Positions 1 through 6,109 of a stretch of DNA of 6,980 nt are shown here, in pieces. The notes under the pieces were generated by a model, which ran no database searches, was not told the DNA's origin, and was given only the letters and a program-made list of their open reading frames with translations. Each line of letters begins with the position of its first letter. Position 1 is the first letter of the stretch. Both the position numbers and the translations under genes were made by a program. This DNA comes from Chloroflexi bacterium UBA4733 (GTDB taxonomy: Bacteria; Chloroflexota; UBA4733), in NCBI GenBank assembly GCA_002404055.1, contig DHIZ01000416.1, positions 1-6,980 of the forward strand, in the 5' to 3' direction.

Positions 1-1
1 G

Positions 2-23
2 CCCTTACGGCCGTAATTTGACA
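2..23. repeat. 22-bp inverted repeat, left copy (partner 3898-3919)
   Basis: Bases 2-23 are a perfect reverse complement of 3898-3919. The core TTACGGCCGTAA is itself palindromic. The match ends sharply after TTTGACA: beyond it one side reads ATCAAGG and the other GGCGGC. The partner copy directly abuts and overlaps by one base the left terminal repeat of the ISL3 element. I infer that a related element end, in opposite orientation, may lie just left of this window, so 24-3897 would be bracketed by two inverted element ends. The TTGACA at 18-23 also resembles a -35 box, with TGCGAT at 41-46 as a weak -10. Confidence 0.75.
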
Positions 24-98
24 ATCAAGGAGGGCATTCTTGCGATCACTGTCCGTGTCGGTACACTGCTAGCACAGAAGTTCTAGCTTGGTAAGGCA

Positions 99-422
99 GT
101 GGACAGGGCGACCGAGTCGATGCTCCTGGCCCGTGGGCACCTGGCGTCGTTCGCCGAGAGTATCCGGCAGGGCAGCTATCGTGAGCCTGACGAGGCCAGC
201 CACGAGGCGCACGGCCGGGTGTTGACGTGGCTGGCGACCCACCCGCTGAGTGATGTTGCGTTTGAGCGGCTGCTGCTGGCGCGCATCGACGGCGTGGCGC
301 CGGAGGCGGTACGGGTAGTATGCCGGCAGTTGCAGGCCAGTTGGCAGGATGCGGCGATCCGGCGCTGGTGGGTTGCGCGGGGGTTGGCGGTGGTGGAGCT
401 GCCGGAGTGGCCGGCGTGGTGA
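99..422 (+). CDS. Hypothetical protein, 107 aa
   Basis: I do not recognise the family. The protein is soluble and helix-prone, rich in Leu, Ala, Arg and Trp (seven Trp). It has no signal peptide, membrane segment or metal motif, and ends in a Trp/Pro-rich tail (LPEWPAW). Codon use is strongly GC-biased at the third position, as in a genuine gene, which makes this strand the coding one here. GTG at 99 is the first possible start after the in-frame TAG at 84. Only a weak ribosome site (TAAGG) precedes it, and ATG at 120 is the alternative. It stands alone, is followed by a good terminator hairpin at 449-482, and converges on the zinc-ribbon gene. Existence is likely; function is unknown. Confidence 0.6.
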   Translation: MDRATESMLLARGHLASFAESIRQGSYREPDEASHEAHGRVLTWLATHPLSDVAFERLLLARIDGVAPEAVRVVCRQLQASWQDAAIRRWWVARGLAVVELPEWPAW

Positions 423-448
423 CGAGGCATATGTCCTGACGAATAAAG

Positions 449-482
449 AGGCCCCGGTAGGGTTGCTCTGCCAGGGCCTTTT
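449..482. terminator. Bidirectional intrinsic terminator between convergent genes
   Basis: The outer stem AGGCCC (449-454) pairs with GGGCCT (474-479). After one mismatched base on each side, the inner stem GGTAG (456-460) pairs with CTGCC (468-472) around a 7-nt loop. TTT follows on the plus strand. On the minus strand the stem is followed by CTTTATT. It lies 26 bases after the stop of the 99-422 gene and 13 bases beyond the stop of the minus-strand gene at 495, so it can serve both. Confidence 0.7.
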
Positions 483-494
483 GGTGTCTCTGTA

Positions 495-716
495 CTACTG
501 CGGGATCTTCCCCCAGGTCCAGCGGTGGCGCTGCCACCGCTCGCAGCCATCGGGGACCAGATGCGGCGGTGGGGGGATGTGGTACGCGACCAGGGCGTGC
601 CGCTCGCAGTAGTAGCGCTGGCAGCCGTAGCACGAGACGGCATCGTCGGGGAGGAGGCCGGCGCCGCAGTGGGCGCAGACGAGCGGGATGCCGGACTCGT
701 CGAGGGTGATCAGCAT
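495..716 (-). CDS. Small zinc-ribbon / cross-brace protein, 73 aa
   Basis: The metal-ligand pattern is clear: C14-x2-C17, C29-x2-C32, then C37-x2-H40. This is a treble-clef or cross-brace arrangement that could bind one or two zinc ions. The tail is Trp/His/Pro-rich (ERWQRHRWTW) and may contact nucleic acid or protein. There is no transmembrane segment, so it is probably cytoplasmic. The ATG at 716 has no visible Shine-Dalgarno sequence. The well-primed start at 804 lies 88 bases upstream in another frame, so this may be the 3' part of a longer gene with a frameshift, or be translated by coupling. It ends 13 bases before the shared terminator at 449-482. The family is not identified; the zinc-binding call is inferred from ligand spacing. 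Confidence 0.6.
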   Translation of the reverse strand: MLITLDESGIPLVCAHCGAGLLPDDAVSCYGCQRYYCERHALVAYHIPPPPHLVPDGCERWQRHRWTWGKIPQ

Positions 717-804
717 ACCAACAGTTTCGCCGCTTCCCGTTCTTGAGAGTGATGAAGGCCCGGAAAACCAGCCGGTAGCCCGGCCGCTCTTCGCACTTGT
801 CCAT
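699..804 (-). CDS. Start of a small conserved-looking ORF, 3' end unresolved
   Basis: ATG at 804 is preceded by GGAGG four bases upstream, the best ribosome site in the window. The first 30 or so residues (MDKCEERPGYR, then FRAFITLKNGKR) look like a compact beta-rich small protein with a natural composition. Further on the frame stays open to position 46, but it becomes Pro/Arg-rich shadow sequence antisense to the 99-422 gene, so only the first part is credible. Likely explanations are a frameshift near 720-735 that joins it to the zinc-ribbon frame at 495-716, or a decayed gene. The end coordinate is approximate. Function unknown. Confidence 0.35.
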
Positions 805-822
805 CACACCTCCTTTCGGAGG
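805..822 (-). promoter_or_regulatory. Hairpin sequestering a Shine-Dalgarno sequence
   Basis: On the minus strand CCTCC (822-818), loop GAAA (817-814) and GGAGG (813-809) form a 5-bp GC-rich stem closed by a GNRA tetraloop. The 3' arm is exactly the ribosome-binding site for ATG 804. Such a fold would hide the site and could act as a simple thermosensor or translational control. A purine-rich Shine-Dalgarno sequence facing a pyrimidine tract can also arise by chance. Confidence 0.4.
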
Positions 823-884
823 AGAATTGGTGATTACCCACATCTCGGTGTGCAGAGCGGGCGAGGCTCCGTCTGACGTTGTAC

Positions 885-1290
885 CGTGGACGTGTTGAGA
901 CAGACCAAGGAGAGCGGGGGCGGAGCAGCTGCCGGACGAGTGGCTGCGGCGGGTGCTGGTCGCCCACGACCCCGAAGCGTATCCTCGTCCACCTCGACTT
1001 CTTGGAAGAGTTGATCGCCCAGTTGCAGGAGAGATCGATCACTTGCACCCGCCGGTGGAAGAGGCCGTGACACTGCTCCAGACCATCCCCGGCGTCGGCC
1101 CGGTGGCCGCTCAAGCCATCGTCGTCGCGCCGACGCCCGAAGGACGGCCGTGCGCGGACATGGCGCGGTCCCCTTCTGAGAAGCATTTGGCCTCCTGGGC
1201 CGGTGTCTGACCGGGCAACTATCAGAGCGGCGGGAAACGCCTACCCACCCGCTCACCCACGCCACCCACCAACCAAACGGCGCGCCCGAT
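885..1290 (+). pseudogene. Decayed IS110-family transposase, C-terminal remnant
   Basis: Fragments of the IS110/IS116/IS902 C-terminal domain can be read in order but in different frames. HLDFLEELIAQLQ lies at 990-1028. EIDHLHPPVEEAVTLLQTIP then leads into the helix-hairpin-helix signature PGVGPVAAQAI (about 1085-1120). EKHLASWAGV ends at 1207, an in-frame TGA sits at 1208-1210, and PGNYQSGGKR continues in the same frame at 1211-1240. In intact relatives the stop position is normally Cys (WAGVCPGN), so TGA replaces a cysteine codon. At least one frameshift lies near 1025-1045, and the stretch 1120-1165 is garbled. The N-terminal DEDD catalytic domain is absent. The element is dead; family assignment rests on the motifs. 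Confidence 0.75.
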
Positions 1291-1414
1291 CGGCGGGGGA
1301 TTTTCTTAGGAATCACCAGCTCGACGTGGTGAGGTGATGAGTATCCATGAAAAGTGGCATTGTTCCTCGTTACTGCGAGGCCACGCGCTTGGGCAGCAAA
1401 CGCGACTCGTACCG
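1291..1414. other. Intergenic spacer, no gene seen
   Basis: This stretch separates the IS110 remnant from the stop codon of the DUF2182 gene. The only structure is a short palindrome, TCACCA...TGGTGA (about 1314-1333), and a 5-bp stem CCTCG/CGAGG at 1365-1380. Neither has a T-run, so I see no clear terminator for the minus-strand operon. Confidence 0.4.
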
Positions 1415-2179
1415 CTACAGCATGATCGGCAGGGCGGCCGGTACTACGATCACGAAAAGCCCGTACCCCATCAGCAGCACAGCTGCCACCTGGCTGACGC
1501 GCACCCCCACCGGCCAGATCTTTTCAGCGAAGATCAGCAGCGTCAACAGCGCCATGGCCGCGAGGTTCATGATCCCCAGCGGAAATAGGATGACGAACAG
1601 CATCCAGCAACAGCCAAGGCAAGAGGCACCGTGCTCGATCCCCATGCGCAGCGCACCCACGTACCCGTCGCGCCAGGACTGCATCACGAAGGAGAGGGGT
1701 GAGCGACACACCGTCAGGCAGGCTCGTTTGAGCGGCGACAGTTGATACGCCCCGGCGAGCAGCAGCGTTGCTCCACCAAAGCGCGCTGCGTTGGCCATGA
1801 GCCAGGGGGAAGACTCGGCCGCTGCCTGTGCCAGCATTGCTGCCACGTACGCAGCCGCGCCAAACACCGTCCAGACGACAAGGTAGGCGCCCACGAACAC
1901 CCAGGTTGGCACGAACGAGCGTCTTGATACCCGCCGCGCCGAGCCAACCCGCGCAAACATCAGGATCATGGGAGCAGCACTGGGAAACATCATCGCGACC
2001 ATCATCGCGATCCAGACGCCCAAGAAGAGGGGGGCGCCCATGCCCATGGTCAGCCCCCGCATGTCGACCATCTTCGCCTGGACGGTGAGGAGCACCCATG
2101 CACCGGCGGCCAGGAGGAACAAGGCCGTCAGAATCACGACCTGTTCTCGCCGCAGCCTGGAGCTTGATGTGGTGTGCAT
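1415..2179 (-). CDS. DUF2182 polytopic membrane protein (predicted metal-binding)
   Basis: The protein is 254 aa with about six or seven hydrophobic segments (roughly residues 14-34, 49-75, 91-117, 134-147, 190-218, 228-250). It shows family hallmarks: the Met-rich MMVAMMFPSAAP (59-70), YQLSPLKRACL (145-155) with C154 and C158, then CLGCCW (187-192) followed by GIMNL and AEK at 218-220. This is the DUF2182 family, annotated as a predicted metal-binding integral membrane protein. Met, Cys and His in and near the membrane suggest soft-metal handling, but no reaction is proven. ATG at 2179 is chosen because GGAG lies seven bases upstream; GTG at 2197 would add six residues. It follows the DUF1326 gene by 33 bases, so the two are probably co-transcribed. 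The two families are often neighbours. Confidence 0.9.
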   Translation of the reverse strand: MHTTSSSRLRREQVVILTALFLLAAGAWVLLTVQAKMVDMRGLTMGMGAPLFLGVWIAMMVAMMFPSAAPMILMFARVGSARRVSRRSFVPTWVFVGAYLVVWTVFGAAAYVAAMLAQAAAESSPWLMANAARFGGATLLLAGAYQLSPLKRACLTVCRSPLSFVMQSWRDGYVGALRMGIEHGASCLGCCWMLFVILFPLGIMNLAAMALLTLLIFAEKIWPVGVRVSQVAAVLLMGYGLFVIVVPAALPIML

Positions 2180-2212
2180 CCTGGCTCTCCGGGTCACCGC
2201 AGATGGGCGGTC

Positions 2213-2836
2213 CTAGTTGCCCCAGTCGAAGTCGTAGCGAATCCAACTCGTATTCTGGTACTGCAATTCGATACCTTCGGCTTCGACCTTGAAGGTTCCC
2301 TGTCCGCATTGTCCGCGCTTCCAGATGAAGCCGGTTTCCAGTTCAATATCGACGTTGTTGTCCTCACCGGAAATGGGATTCTTTAGCGTGTCGCCCGTGG
2401 CCTGCCCAACACCAGGCATGGTCAGGGTACTGTGTCGTCCGGCATCGTGAATCTTCACTTCGGAGCGGACGACGCCGGCGACCTGGAAGGTCGTCCCCAA
2501 AATCTCCCAGGGCATCCCACCGAGCTGGCCGGTAAAGATCTGCGCGAGGACGCCGAGTTGCTGGTCTGTCACTGCCGGTGGCACGACAAACACGGCCTTG
2601 CCGTTGCCATTATGGATTGCCTTCGGCCAGTCGAGGATCGCGGCCACCGTAATACCCGACAGGTCGACGTCACCGCAGCGACCAGCCTGGATCGCGTTGC
2701 CGACAACCGCCTTGCAACTTCCGTCCGACGACGACGGGAATCCTGCGAAGTTGCATGTGCAGCCTGGATTGCAGTTACAGAATTCATAGCCCACGCCCTT
2801 GAGACTCCACTTGGTCTTGGTGTCAGTAGCGGCCAC
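2213..2836 (-). CDS. DUF1326 domain protein, 207 aa, cysteine-rich
   Basis: The N-terminus carries the family signature: after WSLKGVGYEF comes a cysteine cluster C20-x-C22-x3-C26-x-C28, then C41 and C54. The middle holds a beta-rich core (AVFVVPPAVTDQQLGVLAQI, then FTGQLGGMPWE) and the C-terminus GFIWKRGQCGQGTF. Length is typical for DUF1326. No signal peptide is visible, so it is probably cytoplasmic. The cysteine cluster suggests metal or thiol chemistry, but the biochemical role is not established to my knowledge. GTG at 2836 is supported by a strong AGGAG ribosome site seven bases upstream. It is the first gene of an operon with the DUF2182 membrane protein, which suggests a soluble/membrane pair acting on the same metal or small molecule. 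Confidence 0.9.
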   Translation of the reverse strand: MAATDTKTKWSLKGVGYEFCNCNPGCTCNFAGFPSSSDGSCKAVVGNAIQAGRCGDVDLSGITVAAILDWPKAIHNGNGKAVFVVPPAVTDQQLGVLAQIFTGQLGGMPWEILGTTFQVAGVVRSEVKIHDAGRHSTLTMPGVGQATGDTLKNPISGEDNNVDIELETGFIWKRGQCGQGTFKVEAEGIELQYQNTSWIRYDFDWGN

Positions 2837-2899
2837 TGTCCTTCTCCTCGGTTACGAGTCGCAGGCCCCAGCCGCGACTCCGTCACAAACTACGCAGTC

Positions 2900-2928
2900 A
2901 CCATACCAGGAAGGCGTCGAGGAATCAA
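2900..2928 (-). promoter_or_regulatory. Candidate sigma-70-type promoter of the DUF1326-DUF2182 operon
   Basis: Read on the minus strand, TTGATT (2928-2923) and TATGGT (2905-2900) are separated by exactly 17 bases. Transcription would start near 2893 and leave a leader of about 57 nt before GTG 2836. Placement and spacing are good, but each box matches consensus only partly. Confidence 0.4.
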
Positions 2929-2981
2929 GTGGGCGTTCTTTGGTGTTGCATCCAAAATACTGCCCGCGGACATAACACGGG

Positions 2982-3011
2982 TAGTACGGATGGGCGGTCC
3001 CATCCGTACTA
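2982..3011. promoter_or_regulatory. Perfect 13-bp inverted repeat with 4-nt loop (terminator stem or operator)
   Basis: TAGTACGGATGGG (2982-2994) is exactly inverted at 2999-3011 around the loop CGGT. It sits 14 bases beyond the stop of the minus-strand gene at 3025 and about 55 bases upstream of the candidate -35 box of the DUF1326 operon. As RNA it is a very stable hairpin, which suits a terminator for the upstream gene, but no T-run follows on either strand. As DNA it could be an operator for a dimeric regulator. Confidence 0.55.
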
Positions 3012-3024
3012 ACTGCTGTTCCAA

Positions 3025-3420
3025 TTATGTTGCGCTGCTGCGGCAATGCAGGCCGGACCGGCTCGCTTCGCGTCCTGAGCGGCCGGACTTGTGTACTGTG
3101 GTTGGGAGCACTGGGGTGGTTGGGGGGCGCGCCTGGATCCAGCCGCGACCGTGGGCGAGGATCAGGCGGCGCCAGGTGGGCTGGGCGAGGTGGGCGAGGT
3201 CGGCGCAGACGGGGTAGGGGATTGTGGCGCCGTCTTCGATGGCGGCGGTGATCGTCTCGAGCCATTCGGCCAGGCGGGCGCTGGGGGGGATCGCCCGGTC
3301 GTAGATGGTCTGGCTGCCTCGCCATTCGCCACGGGCGTGCGCCTGGTCGCGCAGGGCGGCGGCGAAGTTGTTCAGGGTCATGGTGTGGTCGGGTCGTTGG
3401 TGCGGCTGGGTGGCACTCAT
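3025..3420 (-). CDS. Hypothetical protein, 131 aa
   Basis: Family not recognised. The first 90 residues look like a folded helical domain (TLNNFAAALRDQAHARGEW, then RLAEWLETITAAIEDGA and ADLAHLAQPTWRRLILAHG). The tail after about residue 95 is low-complexity, rich in Thr, Arg and Ser, and may be a decayed end. ATG at 3420 has GAGG seven bases upstream and overlaps the TGA of the preceding frame (ATGA), typical of translational coupling. ATG at 3378 (MTLNN) is an alternative start. Such small paired genes are common in phage- or plasmid-derived segments, but nothing here proves that origin. Confidence 0.55.
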   Translation of the reverse strand: MSATQPHQRPDHTMTLNNFAAALRDQAHARGEWRGSQTIYDRAIPPSARLAEWLETITAAIEDGATIPYPVCADLAHLAQPTWRRLILAHGRGWIQARPPTTPVLPTTVHKSGRSGREASRSGLHCRSSAT

Positions 3421-3539
3421 GAGACTGCCTCGCCCCGTCGCACCAATTCGGCGCGCGCGGTCACGATGCAGCGTTCAATTTCGGTGCGCCATTCCGCGCT
3501 GAGCGGGATTCGGGGACGGGGCTGGGCCAGTTCCTTCGC
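3417..3539 (-). pseudogene. 3' fragment of a gene truncated at a mobile-element boundary
   Basis: Read on the minus strand, a coding-like stretch (KELAQPRPRIPLSAEW, then IERCIVTARAELVRRGEAVS) runs from the E1 boundary to a TGA at 3417-3419. That TGA overlaps the ATG of the 3025-3420 gene. Its natural start is missing: E1 interrupts it, and with E1 removed a TGA lies nine bases beyond the duplicated site. The 5' part was probably lost when the ISL3 region arrived. The frame stays open back to about 3752 inside E1, but without an ATG or GTG start in that part. Confidence 0.4.
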
Positions 3540-3888
3540 TGTGCTTTGAAGACGTTCTTTGCGGCGAATTGCAATCGAGTCTTGCAGCAAGGAATCGTCG
3601 TCACCAGAGGGAGGCTCGCCGCTGGCCAGTGGGAGGCAGGGCCAAAATTGCAGCTTAGGATTGCGGTCGGGAACGAATTGGGCGGTTGCCGTTGCGGTGA
3701 GGAATCTCGTGCTGCAGCGAAGCCTCTCCTGGGGGCACTGGCATTCCGATCGTCATCCGTTGTCCCATCCCGAACGGACCAACGTGGCCTCTGGGAAACC
3801 CCGCGCCCCCGAGTTTGAAGGTCAAGTCTGCAGCCAGGAATTTGAAGCTCAATCCTGCAGTCTCTGCAAACCCTAACTTCAAAGCACA
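3540..3888 (-). mobile_element. TGTG element E1 (non-autonomous, 349 bp)
   Basis: It is bounded by TGTGCTTTGAAG (3540-3551) and its exact inverse (3877-3888), and flanked by the 5-bp duplication TTCGC (3535-3539 and 3889-3893). Read on the minus strand from 3888, its private word CTGCAG lies at offsets 28, 55 and 171 and CTGCAA at 235. At the far end CTGCAA lies 47 from the terminus and CCGCAA 24 from it, with another CCGCAA near 222. The left end has a hairpin TGCAG-AGA-CTGCA and aligns without gaps to E2 and E3 over about 50 bases. No transposase is encoded. TG...CA ends and 5-bp duplications are typical of Mu/Tn7-type DDE transposition. Its left end faces the ISL3 left terminal repeat 30 bp away. 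Confidence 0.85.
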
Positions 3889-3897
3889 TTCGCCGCC

Positions 3898-3919
3898 TGT
3901 CAAATTACGGCCGTAAGGG
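3898..3919. repeat. 22-bp inverted repeat, right copy (partner 2-23)
   Basis: Perfect inverse of bases 2-23, placed directly outside the perfect terminal repeat of the ISL3 element. Related sequence with the core GCCGTGAA is found just outside the right ISL3 repeat (5759-5772) and outside the right MITE repeat (6298-6311). These outer blocks may belong to the element ends, which would place the real ends 16-22 bp further out than the perfect repeats. Confidence 0.6.
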
Positions 3920-5758
3920 GGTTCTCCGGCACTTTTGGTGCGCGGGTTGAAGCGGTAGGCTGATCTTCCAGGGCGGCATTTCCCCTGGGGGAAGGCTGCA
4001 GCGTGGGACTCGGACAACTGCTGTTTGCAGGCATCAGCGGATTGCGGGTTGAACAGGCGTGGCAGGAGGGGCAGACGCTCCATGTTTCGGCTCGGACGAC
4101 TGGGAAGCGCGCCCACTGTCCGAGTTGTGGCTGCCGCTCTCGATGGAGACACAGTTATTATCAGCGGACCATTGCTGACCTGGCATGCGGCGGTCGGGGC
4201 GTCACGGTCTCGCTGCGGGTACGGCGCTTCTGGTGTCGCGTGCGCTGGTGCCGGCAAAAGGTCTTCTGTGAGCGGCTGCCGGATCTGGCAGCCGCCTGGG
4301 AGCGGCGAAGCCGGCGGCTGCGGGAGCGGCTGCGCGCCATCGCCTTCCGGCTGGGCGGTGAAGTCGGTTCCCAACAGGCTGGCGCTGATGGCACACCGGT
4401 GAGTGCCCGCACGCTGCTGCGGCTCCTGCGGGCGACGCCACCGGCGGCGGCGGGCGCGGTTCGGGTGCTGGGGATCGATGACTGGGCGCGCCGCAAGGGG
4501 CACACCTATGGCACGATCCTCGTGGACCTCGAAGCGCACCAGGTCGTCGACCTCTTGCCGGACCGTACGGCGGCCACCGTCGCCACCTGGCTGCAAGCGC
4601 ATCCAGAGGTCGAAGTGATTAGTCGGGACCGCGGCGGGGCCTACGCGGAGGCGGCTCGGCAAGGCGCGCCGCAAGCGACGCAAGTTGCCGATCGCTGGCA
4701 CCTGCTCTGCAATCTGGGCGATGCCCTGGAACGGCTGTTGGTGCGCAAACTCGACAGTTTGCGTTGCGCCGCTGACGCCGTCGCGCCGCAGACGGAGCCG
4801 GTCGCGGCCGCTCTGTCGGCCCCTTTGGGAGCGATGCCGCAAGGCGAGCCACCGCCAGCCAGCCTGCCAGTGGCGCCGACCGACGTGGCGCCAGCGCCCA
4901 CCGCGGCGGAGCAGGAGCGCGCGGCCAGTCGCCAGCGTCGCCTGGCCCGCTATGACGAGGTGACTGCCTTGCAGGCGCAAGGCCTCGGCATCGCCACGAT
5001 CGCCAAGCGGCTGGGCATGGCACGAAGAACCGTGCGCCGCTTCCTGCGCGCCGACAGCTTTCCGGAGCGCGTCCAGCGGACCGGGCAGTCGGGTCGGCTG
5101 GCCTCCTTCGAAGCGTACTTGCAGCAACGGTGGGAGGAGGGCTGCCAGAATGCCTCCCAACTCTTCCGGGAGATCAAGGCCCAGGGCTATCCCGGCTCCG
5201 CCTCCTACGTCGGCCAGGTCCTTGGCGCCTAGCGGACCGAAGCAGCGCCCACGGGGCGACGACGCACGGGCGCCGTGCTCCCACCAGGGGCACAGCTCCG
5301 TGTGCCGCCGCGCTCACGGCGCTCTGACCGGACGCCAAGGCAGGTGCGCTTCCTGCTGCTGCGTCCCGTCGCCGACTTGAACGAGTCGGACCAGGTCTAC
5401 CGCGCCGCCTTGCTGGGCATCTGCCCCGTGGTGCAGACTGCCCAGCGGCTCGTTGCCGAGTTCCAGCGCGTGGTCAAGACGCACGACATCGGCGCGTTAG
5501 CAGCCTGGCTCACGGCTGCTCAGACGAGCGACGTCCCGGAGTTGCAAGGCTTCGCGCTCGGTATCCGTCAAGACCGCGCCGCCGTGGAGGCCGGGATCAC
5601 CGAGCCCTGGAGTCAAGGCCAGACGGAAGGACAGGTCAATCGCTTGAAAGCAATCAAGCGGACCATGTACGGACGGGCCAACTTCGATCTCCTCCGCCTG
5701 CGCGTGCTGCACCCCACCTGACGACGCTCACCCGCGCACCAAAAGTGCCGGAGAACCC
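3919..5758 (+). mobile_element. ISL3-family insertion sequence, 1840 bp
   Basis: A 29-bp perfect terminal inverted repeat (3919-3947 and 5730-5758) begins GGGTTCTCCGGCACTTTTGG; a GG start is usual for ISL3 elements. It encloses one transposase gene that ends eight bases before the right repeat, so the unit is structurally complete. No 8-bp target duplication, the usual mark of this family, is visible immediately outside. This suggests either that the real ends lie further out or that the flanks have been rearranged. The related sequences outside both repeats favour the first explanation. Both flanks carry a TGTG element, E1 on the left and E2 on the right. The transposase carries a nonsense codon, so movement would need help in trans. 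Confidence 0.85.
4003..5721 (+). pseudogene. tnpA: ISL3-family DDE transposase interrupted by an in-frame amber codon
   Basis: One frame of 572 codons runs through 4003-5721 with a single internal TAG at 5230-5232 (codon 410). It has an N-terminal zinc finger (C39, C42, C78, C83), the first catalytic Asp in GIDDWARRKG (D159/D160), and the second at D209 (SRDRGG). A helix-turn-helix insert follows at about 315-357 (GLGIATIAKRLGMARRTVRR). The catalytic Glu is E542 in QGQTEGQVNRLK, after the stop, followed by the family ending MYGRANFDLLRLRVL. The truncated 409-aa product therefore lacks the third catalytic residue. The amber probably replaces TGG (Trp), one base change. GTG 4003 has GAAGG seven bases upstream. 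A 43-codon bridge between the TAG and GTG 5275 is in the same frame, so no frameshift is needed. Readthrough is possible but unproven. Confidence 0.9.
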
Positions 5759-5787
5759 ACTTTCGCCGTGAATCACTGGTGCAGCTT
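5759..5787. other. Spacer between ISL3 right end and E2, with conserved GCCGTGAA block
   Basis: ACTTTCGCCGTGAA (5759-5772) matches CCTTTGGCCGTGAA after the MITE (6298-6311) at 12 of 14 positions, and is related to the inverse of 3905-3918 on the left side of the ISL3 element. The last five bases, AGCTT, are the target duplication of E2. Confidence 0.6.
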
Positions 5788-6103
5788 TGTGCTTTGAAGT
5801 CTTGGTTTGGACTTTGTCCAGCTGCAACCTGCAAATTCCTCCGTCCAACCGTTAGCTGCGGAGCTTGCTCCAGAGGCGTGGTCGAACGCCTCATGCAAGC
5901 GATGCCGTGGTATGGCGACGCTCCTCTGGCAGAATCGCGCTGCGTCGGCGATTCCTCCGTCCAATGCGAAGGGTCAATTCTGTTCCTCCGTCCAAGGCCT
6001 AACCGCAATTCCGGGAACAGCCCGCCAAGCTGCCGCCCCTGCTCCAGAGAATCGGTCCAACCCTAAGCCGCAAGAACTGTCCAATTCGAAACTTCAAAGC
6101 ACA
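5788..6103 (+). mobile_element. TGTG element E2 (non-autonomous, 316 bp)
   Basis: It has exact 12-bp ends TGTGCTTTGAAG and CTTCAAAGCACA, with AGCTT duplicated at 5783-5787 and 6104-6108. The private word GTCCAA occurs at 5843, 5959, 5990, 6055 and 6079, plus GTCCAG at 5816. The complement TTGGAC is at offset 19-24 from both ends. TTCCTCC precedes three copies. Stem-loops include TGGAC-TTT-GTCCA (5808-5820), GAGGCGT/ACGCCTC (5873-5892), GAATCGC/GCGATTC (5932-5954) and CTGTTCC/GGAACAG (5980-6020), the last one enclosing word 4. No coding capacity is credible. It could specify a structured RNA or be a cis-acting mini-transposon. Its left end faces the ISL3 right repeat 29 bp away. Confidence 0.85.
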
Positions 6104-6109
6104 AGCTTC

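Noticed and set aside
18..46. TTGACA (18-23) with TGCGAT (41-46) as promoter of the 99-422 gene
   Set aside because: The -35 is perfect but the -10 matches only three of six bases, and TTGACA belongs to the 22-bp inverted repeat, so it may be an element end rather than a promoter.
46..843. 265-codon minus-strand open frame
   Set aside because: Only the part from 804 down to about 700 looks protein-like. The rest is Pro/Arg/Ala-rich shadow of the 99-422 gene and of the zinc-ribbon gene.
1365..1380. CCTCG/CGAGG stem as terminator of the DUF1326-DUF2182 operon
   Set aside because: The stem is only 5 bp and no T-run follows on the minus strand.
3417..3752. Open frame that fuses E1 sequence to the truncated gene fragment upstream of 3420
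   Set aside because: It is open for 111 codons but has no ATG or GTG start within E1, and it crosses an insertion junction. Open frames of this length are common by chance at this GC content.
3655..5160. 501-codon open frame on the minus strand opposite the ISL3 transposase
   Set aside because: It is antisense to a recognised transposase with all its motifs, has Arg/Gln-rich shadow composition, and runs through element boundaries. High GC content keeps such frames open.
5229..5275. Two separate genes, or a programmed frameshift, in the ISL3 transposase
   Set aside because: Positions 4003 and 5275 are in the same frame and only TAG 5230-5232 intervenes, so no frameshift is needed.
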